Notes under the pieces: model-generated
Told to the model about the DNA's origin: nothing
Databases searched by the model: none
What the model saw: only the letters and a program-made list of their open reading frames with translations
In this document: piece by piece, positions 1-5,102 of the stretch
Layout: every line of letters starts with the position of its first letter
Numbering within the stretch: the first letter of the stretch is position 1
Assembly (NCBI GenBank): GCA_014523525.1
Contig: JAATVL010000107.1
Coordinates: forward strand, 1-7,743
Length of the DNA: 7,743 nucleotides
Direction of reading: 5' to 3'
DNA from: Nitrososphaerales archaeon TH703
GTDB taxonomy: Archaea > Thermoproteota > Nitrososphaeria > Nitrososphaerales > Nitrososphaeraceae
Program-made: the position numbers and the translations under genes

Positions 1-274
1 GAAAAGATGGCACGTCACCAGCCCATAAATCAAACGTACCGCCACTTTTCAGATCGAATCTGGCGTGGTGCCAGTCACAAGTGAGTATACCATCCTTAGT
101 AGTGCCGCGGCTCAGAGGGAACCCCATATGAGGGCAACGGTTATCTAATGCATACACGCGTCCTTCATGATAGAAGATTACTAGATCGTACCCATTAACA
201 TTAAAAGACATACAACCTTTTTTCTTCAGCTCTTCAAGAGTTGAAACGTAGATTCCTGCAAGTTCTTCTGCCAA
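1..274 (-). CDS. Rieske [2Fe-2S] domain protein, N-terminal part (runs off the left edge)
   Basis: The 91 visible residues form a nearly complete Rieske iron-sulfur domain. The two cluster-binding boxes are present: C47-P-H49 (in CPHMGFPL) and C66-D-W-H69 (in CDWHHARFDL), 16 residues apart. This is the shorter spacing of soluble Rieske ferredoxins and oxygenase-type domains. The domain binds a [2Fe-2S] cluster through two Cys and two His and moves electrons. There is no signal peptide or membrane anchor in the visible part, so a cytoplasmic role is inferred. The start is TTG at 274: an in-frame TAA lies three codons upstream, and the next possible start (Met22) would cut into the fold. The ending GGTFDLWAGD is where many proteins continue into a longer partner domain, so the gene may be a stand-alone ferredoxin or the front of a larger oxidoreductase; the window cannot decide. 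The domain call is firm, the redox partner unknown. Confidence 0.92.
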   Translation of the reverse strand, partial: MAEELAGIYVSTLEELKKKGCMSFNVNGYDLVIFYHEGRVYALDNRCPHMGFPLSRGTTKDGILTCDWHHARFDLKSGGTFDLWAGDVPSF

Positions 275-297
275 GAGAAATTATTATACAGCTCATT

Positions 298-309
298 CTT
301 ATATTATTT
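298..309 (-). promoter_or_regulatory. TATA-like box of the Rieske gene
   Basis: Read on the minus strand this is AAATAATATAAG, centred about 29 nt before the TTG start at 274. That spacing fits a leaderless or very short-leader archaeal transcript and supports the TTG start. Assigned from sequence and spacing only. Confidence 0.45.
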
Positions 310-317
310 ACAATGAC

Positions 318-485
318 CTGGTGTCACCAACATACAGATCAGTAAACATTAGATCCGCTGACCTCTATAGGATAGAGAATGGTATTATAATCTAACACTG
401 GGACGTAGTAGATCAATTGAACTTGCTGCAACAAACATTGCAAACGTTAACGCTACCATATGAGATACTATTGAAAGAACAATAG
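318..485 (+). pseudogene. SnoaL/NTF2-like protein, C-terminal remnant
   Basis: One frame (codon starts at multiples of three) reads RSADLYRIENGIII, then a TAA at 393-395, then HWDVVDQLNLLQQT, and ends at TAG 483-485. The pattern (A)D-hydrophobic-YRIENGK(I/V)xEHWDV is the C-terminal strand signature of SnoaL-like / nuclear-transport-factor-2-fold proteins, in which the stop position normally holds Glu. GAA to TAA is a single-base change. The upstream part of the domain (about 100 residues in the family) is missing; the readable segment begins at the edge of the promoter of the divergent Rieske gene. After LLQQT the match fades, perhaps through a small frameshift. SnoaL-fold proteins are small cyclase/isomerase or ligand-binding proteins; this copy cannot make a complete domain. 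The family call rests on the YRIENG...HWDV motif alone. Confidence 0.62.
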
Positions 486-610
486 GTAATCGTGGAACTT
501 ATGAACTCGACGGTGTTTGAAGATGGTTTCTCGCTTCCGACCTGTTTACAAATGTCCAATGTTGAATGAATTAACCGAGCTTGAGTGGTAGGGTTCCTAA
601 ATTATAATTG

Positions 611-637
611 CAGCGTTATCAGTCCCACCGAACCCGA
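611..637 (+). repeat. Dispersed repeat R1, copy a
   Basis: The 15 bases TCCCACCGAACCCGA at 623-637 recur exactly at 4222-4236. The similarity extends left with mismatches to a shared CAGYGT at 611 and 4211. Both copies are intergenic and in the same orientation, about 3.6 kb apart. See the paired copy for possible origins. Confidence 0.6.
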
Positions 638-767
638 ATTATTGTTACCAAAATTAGTAAACTAATATGAGATTTAAAATTTAATGATTGAAATGTTAAT
701 TCCAAATCTTTTCAGCAATGGTTCTAGAGATGCATTCACGGATAATATTAAAGATTTTCAAGTAGGT

Positions 768-796
768 AGAAAACTCTAAAGCTAGGTTGTGTTACA
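768..796 (+). repeat. Promoter-like block resembling the upstream region of the gene at 4785
   Basis: About 25 of 30 positions match 4752-4781, with cores CTAAAGCTAGGTTGTGTTACA here and TTAAAGCTGGGTTATTGTTA there. At 4752 the block is the TATA region just before an ATG; here it also precedes an ATG (803). Either a duplicated promoter fragment or the remains of a paralogue's 5' end. Confidence 0.5.
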
Positions 797-828
797 ACTA
801 ATATGAGTTCATTCATTGAACTACTAAA

Positions 829-861
829 GTTACTGGAACCCCGCATCCGGACCTCAACTAT
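829..861 (+). repeat. Dispersed repeat R2, copy a
   Basis: This segment (core GTTACTGGAACC, then CCGCATCCGGACCTCAA) matches 2731-2764 at about 29 of 34 positions with one single-base gap. The match is too long and G+C-rich to be chance in such A+T-rich surroundings. Both copies are intergenic. Confidence 0.65.
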
Positions 862-953
862 TATGGTATATTATTCTCTTGTTATTGCTCGAATAATCAA
901 ATTTGTAATTTTTCTTCCATTTGACGTGGGGACTCATAATTTTGATATTTGTT

Positions 954-959
954 AAAAAA
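954..959 (-). terminator. Probable T-run terminator after the ABC permease
   Basis: On the minus strand a run of six T lies 9 nt beyond the permease TGA (971-969). Archaeal RNA polymerase commonly terminates at short oligo-T stretches without a strong hairpin. No stem is seen here. Confidence 0.4.
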
Positions 960-968
960 GTCATAAGT

Positions 969-1844
969 TCATATTGCCGTACTTGTGCTGCGCATACTCT
1001 TTTGATTCTTGAGTCTTTTCGACAGGGAGCTTACTACAACCCCTCCGGCAAAAATAGCCGCGCCTACTATTACTACAAGCGGCCCCGCTGGAAGATTGAC
1101 GTAGCTTGATAAGATGACACCCGATGTTGCACTGGCCAGGCCGAAGATAGCACTCATGAGGGAATAGCGGGAGAGCGTGGAGCTGATATTCTTGGCCGCA
1201 GCTGCAGGAACTATCACGAGAGCTCCAACTAATAGCGTTCCAACCTCTTTTATTCCGAGTGCGACTATTATGGCGACTAGGAAGAGATAGATCAAATTGA
1301 TTCTCTCAACCTTAATCCTGCTTGCGATGGCGAGTTCTTTAGAAATCATGCTCACGGCTAGTTTCTGGTAAATGGTCTTAGTTACGAAAATCACAGAGAC
1401 AGATACTAAAACAGTAATTATTGTATCGGTGAAAGTTATTTTAGATACATCACCAAACAAAGCCTCGAGTAGATCTACCTGAGGGGTGATAAGAATCCCT
1501 ATCGCAAGTGCCAAGACGAAGAGTACTCCTATGATTGCCTCGACCGAAAGAGTTGTCGATTTTTGAAGATACCAAGTGACAATCACCGTTGCAGCCAAGA
1601 ATGCGAACGCACCAATGAACGGATTGAAGTTGAACAGTATTCCAAGTGCAAGACCTGGAAGGGCAACATGAGAGAGTGCATCACCGACCAGCGCCATGTG
1701 CTTTGATACCATGATCGAGCCAAGATATCCTGCAGTAGATCCTACAAATACGCCTACTATGAGACCAAAAGTAATGGTATCTGGCAATGAGAACCGTCTA
1801 CTCCTTATGATGCTCCTCCTCTGACAGAGCGAACTCATTTCCAT
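969..1844 (-). CDS. Metal (Zn/Mn/Fe) ABC transporter permease, ABC-3 family
   Basis: An integral membrane subunit of a ZnuB/TroC/MntC-type importer that takes a divalent metal from an external binding protein into the cytoplasm. The protein (up to 291 aa) shows eight or nine hydrophobic segments (about 24-44, 56-74, 76-92, 102-120, 139-157, 184-200, 202-217, 230-248, 254-272). The family hallmark GDALSHVALPG is at 54-64 and VGTLLVGALVIVPAAAA at 201-217. Length and layout match ABC-3 permeases. It follows the ATPase gene in one operon. The start is uncertain: ATG at 1844 overlaps the ATPase gene by 47 nt, whereas a TTG at 1787 (residue 20) lies 10 nt after the ATPase stop, is preceded by AAGGAG overlapping that stop, and would begin right before the first helix. 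The metal cannot be told from sequence, and no binding protein is encoded in the window. Confidence 0.93.
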   Translation of the reverse strand: MEMSSLCQRRSIIRSRRFSLPDTITFGLIVGVFVGSTAGYLGSIMVSKHMALVGDALSHVALPGLALGILFNFNPFIGAFAFLAATVIVTWYLQKSTTLSVEAIIGVLFVLALAIGILITPQVDLLEALFGDVSKITFTDTIITVLVSVSVIFVTKTIYQKLAVSMISKELAIASRIKVERINLIYLFLVAIIVALGIKEVGTLLVGALVIVPAAAAKNISSTLSRYSLMSAIFGLASATSGVILSSYVNLPAGPLVVIVGAAIFAGGVVVSSLSKRLKNQKSMRSTSTAI

Positions 1845-2535
1845 ATATTATGCTCAAGAGCTGCGAATGAGTCAGGCTCTTTCTATCACCGAAGAACAAC
1901 ACTCGCTTATTCAGAGCTAACACGTAGTCGGCGTAGTGCATCACAACATGCATGTTGTGAGAAATAAGAAAAATCGTTATTCCAATTTCTTTTTTTAGAT
2001 TATTCACCTTGTCGTAGATGGGTTCCTCCGCACCTATGTCTACACCAGAGGTTGGTTCATCAAACAGGAGCACAGTTGGGTTGTCAACGATAGCCCAAGC
2101 GATCAGAATACGCTGTAGCTCTCCACCTGAAAGTGATCTAAGGCTCTGTCTGAGAATATCCTTCTCCAGACCCACCGACTTTATGCATGTATCGAAATCT
2201 GTCTTGCATTTGAATCTCAGAAACTCCTCGACCGATATGGGTAAATCGGTAGAGACAAGACTTTGAGGGACATAGCCCATTCTTACTTCTTCGTTCCACC
2301 TTATCATTCCTGTGTACGGAATCAGATTCAATAGCGCTCTAAAGAGAGTGGTCTTACCGCCTCCATTTGGACCAACGATTGCAAGTGATGTCCCTTTCTT
2401 CACTTTGAAGCTTACCTCTTCTAGAATTGTCTTGTTTTGCGATCTGACGCCTAGCTCAGAGACAACCAGCATATCGCTGGCTTCAGCCTGGGACTGGTTA
2501 GAACCACTATTCTCTGGTCTGGGGACATCAGACAT
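1798..2535 (-). CDS. Metal (Zn/Mn/Fe) ABC transporter ATP-binding protein
   Basis: The 245-aa nucleotide-binding subunit that hydrolyses ATP to drive the permease encoded next to it. All motifs are intact: Walker A GPNGGGKTT (55-63), Q-loop Gln91 in YVPQ, signature LSGGE (135-139), Walker B VLLFDE (155-160), D-loop SGVD (163-166) and switch His193 in SHN. Best fit is the ZnuC/MntB/TroB group, supported by the adjoining ABC-3 permease. The N-terminus carries about 22 polar residues before the usual beginning of the domain (Met22 is an alternative start), but a TATA-like element about 25 nt before the ATG at 2535 favours the long form as a leaderless message. It is the first gene of a two-gene operon that lacks a substrate-binding protein and a DtxR- or Fur-type regulator inside the window. 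Confidence 0.94.
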   Translation of the reverse strand: MSDVPRPENSGSNQSQAEASDMLVVSELGVRSQNKTILEEVSFKVKKGTSLAIVGPNGGGKTTLFRALLNLIPYTGMIRWNEEVRMGYVPQSLVSTDLPISVEEFLRFKCKTDFDTCIKSVGLEKDILRQSLRSLSGGELQRILIAWAIVDNPTVLLFDEPTSGVDIGAEEPIYDKVNNLKKEIGITIFLISHNMHVVMHYADYVLALNKRVLFFGDRKSLTHSQLLSIIYGNEFALSEEEHHKE

Positions 2536-2555
2536 GTTCGGTTCTTAATCCGTGT

Positions 2556-2565
2556 AAATTAAAAG
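2556..2565 (-). promoter_or_regulatory. TATA-like box of the metal ABC operon
   Basis: Minus-strand CTTTTAATTT is centred about 25 nt before the ATG at 2535, the spacing expected for a leaderless archaeal transcript. No clear metalloregulator palindrome is visible next to it. Confidence 0.5.
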
Positions 2566-2730
2566 TCTTGCTATCAGAGAATTCAAGAAGGCTATTTCAT
2601 TCGTCTTAGAAGGAAATGAAGAAGAAGAAGGCCTAAAATAACGTACTACTAGTTTGGAGAGTGTAACAAAAACCCTTATAGCTCAGCCTAGGAATCTATT
2701 ATAATTAAGTCCTTTTACTGAACCGCTATT

Positions 2731-2764
2731 GTTACTAGAACCACCGCATTCGCACCTCAAGTAG
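2731..2764 (+). repeat. Dispersed repeat R2, copy b
   Basis: Partner of 829-861 (GTTACTAGAACCACCGCATT, then CGCACCTCAA). Just before it, GAACCGCTATTGTTACTAGAA (2720-2740) also resembles the right end of repeat R1 copy a with its flank (GAACCCGAATTATTGTTACC at 629-648), so R1 and R2 may be parts of one composite, degenerate element. Confidence 0.6.
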
Positions 2765-2822
2765 TTCTCTAGTTAAAATGGATGTCAAAAGTGGAAAGAT
2801 ATAACCAATCAATAGTATCAGA

Positions 2823-2844
2823 GCTAATAACGCACATTATTAGC
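2823..2844 (-). terminator. Hairpin across the stop codon of the propeller gene
   Basis: A perfect 8-bp inverted repeat, GCTAATAA and TTATTAGC, is separated by 6 nt. The TAA stop (2842-2840) lies inside one arm. It could be a transcript-end stem, although no T-run follows, so a terminator role is only inferred. Confidence 0.35.
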
Positions 2845-3808
2845 CATCTATCTCGTATAACAGATTATTCTTACTATCTGAAACGTATACTTTGTTAGTA
2901 GAAGTATTGACTGCTATAACTTCGGCAAAGTATTTGAAATCAAAGCCGAATATTCGTCTCATAATACTACTCTGCTCTAAAGTTGTGATATCCAACAATT
3001 CATTTGCAAGTGCATCAAATTTCAGAATTGACCTTTCACCTCGCCTCATCATGTATATTGTATTATTACTATGATTGAATGCAAACCCTATCAGAGAATT
3101 TGAGGGTAGGGTTCGAGATTTGATCTCTTCTTTGGTATTCATATCAATTACATACAGTACTTCTCCCTGCCACGCCCCTCCTATAGCCGATAAATAATGT
3201 GTTTTCACATAAAGTAGTTTTGACAGCTCATTGACTAATACAAAGCTTGGTCTTCTTGTCCAATCCTCACCAGCACTTTTGAAATGTATAGTATCTACAA
3301 GTTTATTTGATTGGTAACAATCAATTATAGAGACAGATTGAGTGTCGTAATTTGCAACATATATGCTGTTTGAACTTGAATCAATTGCGACTCCTTTTGG
3401 ATTTTCTCCTACTGGAATTTTATCGGCTATCGCCCGGGTAGCTGCATCAATTACGGTTAGAATATCACGTCCAAAACATGTCGTGTAAAGTAAATTTGTT
3501 AGCGGATTGACATCGACACTGCCATCCGAATGTGGTAATCCAATATTTATCATCTCGTATTGGTTATTCACACTGTCGATTTCACATATGCCATATGCAG
3601 TCGACACATATACTTTATTGGTAACGCGATTAATGGATATGTTTCCTGGACAGGTTAATTGAATCTTATTATCAATTGTTCCTTTCTCAAGATTTACGAC
3701 AATAATAAAATTCGATGATGTATAACAAATATAAGCTGTATTCGTGTTCGGGTTTATAGTAGCATATCCTGGCACTCCTTTTTCAATCTGAATGGATCTA
3801 TACACCAC
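2840..3808 (-). CDS. YVTN-type beta-propeller repeat protein
   Basis: A 322-aa protein built of seven repeats of the N-xx-(T/S)N-x-(L/I/V)Y(V) type, beginning near residues 19 (NPNTNTAYICY), 60 (NRVTNKVYVS), 101 (NPLTNLLYTT), 143 (DSSSNSIYVAN), 193 (NELSKLLYVK), 245 (NHSNNTIYMM) and 301 (NTSTNKVYVS). Four end in the typical V(I/V)D/N turn (for example LTVIDAATR and LYVIDMNTK). Seven repeats predict one complete seven-bladed propeller. The family is abundant in Thaumarchaeota and methanogens, often on the cell surface, but this protein has no signal peptide, anchor or extra domain, so it may be cytoplasmic. The start is GTG at 3808 with a second GTG next to it; an in-frame TAA lies upstream, and an AT-rich TATA-like box 23 nt before it suggests a leaderless message. 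Its ligand or partner cannot be inferred. Confidence 0.87.
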   Translation of the reverse strand: MVYRSIQIEKGVPGYATINPNTNTAYICYTSSNFIIVVNLEKGTIDNKIQLTCPGNISINRVTNKVYVSTAYGICEIDSVNNQYEMINIGLPHSDGSVDVNPLTNLLYTTCFGRDILTVIDAATRAIADKIPVGENPKGVAIDSSSNSIYVANYDTQSVSIIDCYQSNKLVDTIHFKSAGEDWTRRPSFVLVNELSKLLYVKTHYLSAIGGAWQGEVLYVIDMNTKEEIKSRTLPSNSLIGFAFNHSNNTIYMMRRGERSILKFDALANELLDITTLEQSSIMRRIFGFDFKYFAEVIAVNTSTNKVYVSDSKNNLLYEIDG

Positions 3809-3825
3809 TTTAATTCTATGAGAAA

Positions 3826-3836
3826 TAATTTAATTA
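3826..3836 (-). promoter_or_regulatory. TATA-like box of the propeller gene
   Basis: Minus-strand TAATTAAATTA lies centred about 23 nt before the GTG at 3808. The spacing supports that start and a leaderless transcript. Confidence 0.4.
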
Positions 3837-3861
3837 ACAATCACAAAAGGATTATCTAATT

Positions 3862-4014
3862 TTAGGAGACGCCTACCGGTGGTCTTTTATCTTGACTATG
3901 TTCCACGGATTTATGGTAGCTTAGCATGTACCAGGTTTCAAATACCTTCCCACATATCTCACATTTCAGTTTCTTTCGATCTGGTATATACACAGATTGC
4001 TCTGCTATCGACAT
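3862..4014 (-). CDS. C2H2 zinc-finger microprotein
   Basis: A 50-aa protein with one classical zinc finger: C18-x2-C21-x12-H34-x4-H39, with the usual Phe (residue 25) and Leu (residue 31) of the finger core and a KxxCEICGK lead-in. A basic stretch (DRKKLK) precedes the finger and a short KRPPVGVS tail follows. Single-finger proteins of this size are common in Thaumarchaeota and are presumed to bind nucleic acid or protein; the partner is unknown. I chose ATG at 4014. A GTG at 4044 would add ten hydrophobic residues (beginning MVWSLYYLLL) that look unlike a soluble finger protein, though a TATA-like CTATAAAG at 4062-4069 sits about 22 nt before that GTG and could equally drive a 30-nt leader. 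It is transcribed in the same direction as the propeller gene, about 53 nt upstream of it, but the latter has its own likely promoter. Confidence 0.8.
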   Translation of the reverse strand: MSIAEQSVYIPDRKKLKCEICGKVFETWYMLSYHKSVEHSQDKRPPVGVS

Positions 4015-4210
4015 TAGTAGTAAATAATATAGTGACCATACCACATAAAGTTTTCAATCAGCTTTATAGGGAAAATTGTGAGTCGTAAAAGGCGCGTAAA
4101 TGGGCATTAGCAAGTTATATGACATAAATAATCCGCGATCAGATTCGTCTCAACCCTAATAAAATAAATAGAAAAAGCTAAATAGGAAATCAACAGGACC
4201 CGTATACATG

Positions 4211-4236
4211 CAGTGTCCGAATCCCACCGAACCCGA
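4211..4236 (+). repeat. Dispersed repeat R1, copy b
   Basis: Exact 15-base match (4222-4236) to 623-637 plus weaker similarity to the left. The segment GTCCGAATCCCACC differs by one base from a tRNA T-loop/T-stem (GTTCGAATCCC...), but the stem partners needed for a real tRNA arm are absent. Confidence 0.6.
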
Positions 4237-4283
4237 TATAAAATTTATTTCTTGTAAACATTGTAAATACCTTAATGTAGAAA

Positions 4284-4302
4284 TTCGTTACTAAGTAATG
4301 AA
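4284..4302. promoter_or_regulatory. Imperfect palindrome, possible operator
   Basis: TTCGTTACT-A-AGTAATGAA pairs in 8 of 9 positions about an A centre. It lies about 145 nt before the winged-helix gene. A role in regulator binding is only an inference from symmetry and location. Confidence 0.25.
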
Positions 4303-4412
4303 ATAAATATGACACAAAAATGAATTATTAACATTTTCAAACATGGAACTATTTTTGAATCTCAATTTGAGTGATGTAGAATTTCATTTTGTTCTAGGTT
4401 ATAGTACCAACA

Positions 4413-4421
4413 TGTTAAAAT
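4413..4421 (+). promoter_or_regulatory. TATA-like box of the winged-helix gene
   Basis: TGTTAAAAT lies centred about 27 nt before the ATG at 4445, which fits a leaderless transcript. Confidence 0.4.
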
Positions 4422-4444
4422 AGTAACTTTATCACATCTTAATT

Positions 4445-4714
4445 ATGAAGTACAGAAGTAGGACAGAAATAGTCTCAATGATCCTAGAAGCAGCAAATGG
4501 TGGTGCGACAAAAACAAGAATCATGTATAAAGCCTTCCTTAGCTACGCTCAATTAAAAGAATATCTTTCTGTACTTATTGAAAATAATTTACTAGAATAT
4601 TTAGAAGGTTCACATGTCTACAAGACCAACGAAAAAGGATTGAACCTCTTAAAGATGCATAACGAAATTGGAGAGCTTTTACAAACTTCAGTAAAAGAAC
4701 CAATAATACAATAA
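4445..4714 (+). CDS. Winged-helix DNA-binding protein (archaeal HTH type)
   Basis: An 89-aa protein with the pattern of the small archaeal winged-helix family: helix 1 at about 5-18 (RTEIVSMILEAANGG), helix 2 at 21-31 (ATKTRIMYKAF), recognition helix region 34-50 (YAQLKEYLSVLIENNLL), a two-stranded wing at 51-61 (EYLEGSHVYKT), and a C-terminal helix (ERG-like NEKGLNLL...). The A/GxTKTxIMYxAxLSYxQLKxYLxxLxxxxLL signature is widespread in Thaumarchaeota as one-domain regulators. It probably binds DNA as a dimer; targets are unknown. The ATG at 4445 sits about 27 nt after a TATA-like box, with no ribosome-binding site, so the message is likely leaderless. The palindromes upstream could be its own operators. 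The next gene starts 70 nt further on but appears to have its own promoter. Confidence 0.88.
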   Translation: MKYRSRTEIVSMILEAANGGATKTRIMYKAFLSYAQLKEYLSVLIENNLLEYLEGSHVYKTNEKGLNLLKMHNEIGELLQTSVKEPIIQ

Positions 4715-4756
4715 AATAAAAGCAAATCTTGATAGGTATTCGGAAGTAAGTAGAAA

Positions 4757-4765
4757 TCTTTAAAG
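4757..4765 (+). promoter_or_regulatory. TATA-like box of the amber-interrupted gene
   Basis: TCTTTAAAG lies centred about 24 nt before the ATG at 4785. It is part of a block repeated at 768-796. Confidence 0.45.
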
Positions 4766-4784
4766 CTGGGTTATTGTTACATCG

Positions 4785-5102
4785 ATGACAACTGTAGGCA
4801 CGTATAGAGGAACAGAAGCTACGGAAATTGCTACCTTTTGGTCTATTCCACAAGAAGATGGAATAATGTACGGAGAAGGAGAAGGTGTAATTACAACAAA
4901 AGAAGGGTAGGAAATGGCAACTTGGACAGGTCAAGGAGTAGGCAAATCTACAGGAGGAAAAATTAGGTTCTGTGGCTCGATATTCTTTAAGGCTTCACTG
5001 AATGGAGGTAAGTTATCGTTCCTAAATAACCTAGTTGGTTTTTTTGAATTCAAAGCTGATGAACATGGAAATTGCTCATCTAAAGTATGGGAATGGAAAT
5101 AA
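4785..5102 (+). pseudogene. Small conserved-looking protein interrupted by an in-frame amber codon
   Basis: A single frame of 105 codons runs from ATG 4785 to TAA 5100-5102, interrupted only by TAG at 4908-4910 (codon 42). The first part begins MTTVGTYRGTEA and ends GEGEGVITTKEG; after TAG the frame continues EMATWTGQGVGKSTGG and ends SSKVWEWK. Both halves read as one beta-rich, Gly-rich protein (alternating GEGEGV, TGQGVG, GKIRFCGSIFF and FFEFKADEHG strands), and similar undivided small proteins are, to my recollection, common in Nitrososphaerales. Loss of one base change (for example CAG or GAG to TAG) explains the break. The promoter and start are intact and the reading frame is clean on both sides, so the mutation is recent, or the site is read through, or translation restarts at ATG 4914, one codon after the stop. 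It lies 70 nt after the winged-helix gene. Function unknown. Confidence 0.7.

Larger units (their letters stand above)
486..968. other. Gene-poor stretch between the SnoaL remnant and the transporter operon
   Basis: No convincing gene was found. The stretch contains one copy of each of two dispersed repeats (611-637 and 829-861) and a block at 768-796 resembling the promoter of the gene at 4785. Two short readable frames are present: 684-779 (31 codons, starting MIEMLIPNLF) and 803-955 (50 codons, starting MSSFIELLKLLEPR, with a hydrophobic middle). Neither has a recognisable domain, and the second runs through a repeat, so neither is called as a gene. The DNA looks like decayed intergenic sequence. 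Confidence 0.5.
2536..2839. other. Intergenic region between the transporter operon and the propeller gene
   Basis: About 300 nt without a supportable gene. It holds the operon promoter (2556-2565, read leftwards), a purine-rich tract around 2608-2632, the second copy of repeat R2 (2731-2764), and the left arm of the hairpin at the end of the propeller gene. Apart from these I see nothing. Confidence 0.5.
4045..4444. other. Divergent intergenic region between the zinc-finger and winged-helix genes
   Basis: 400 nt without a convincing gene. From left to right: the leftward promoter region of the zinc-finger gene, a 19-codon readable frame at about 4099 with no features, repeat R1 copy b (4211-4236), two palindromes (4284-4302 and 4361-4371), and a TATA-like box for the winged-helix gene. 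Confidence 0.5.

Noticed and set aside
803..955. 50-codon frame MSSFIELLKLLEPR... with a hydrophobic segment
   Set aside because: It runs through dispersed repeat R2 and has no recognisable family. Despite a promoter-like block upstream, the coding evidence is too weak, so it is kept only as a note in the intergenic entry.
2018..2548. Plus-strand open frames inside the ABC ATPase gene
   Set aside because: The minus strand carries every ABC ATPase motif in order; these frames are antisense shadows.
4211..4236. tRNA gene 3' end
   Set aside because: A T-loop-like string is present but the T-stem does not pair (only two of five positions) and no acceptor, anticodon or D arm is found upstream.
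4908..4910. Pyrrolysine at the TAG codon
   Set aside because: No pyl genes are in view and the lineage is not known to use pyrrolysine. A nonsense mutation or restart at ATG 4914 is simpler.
4575..4934. Long minus-strand open frame (119 codons) opposite the winged-helix and amber-interrupted genes
   Set aside because: Its translation is rich in Cys, Phe and Ser without domain pattern, it spans two plus-strand genes with much better evidence, and it has no promoter of its own.
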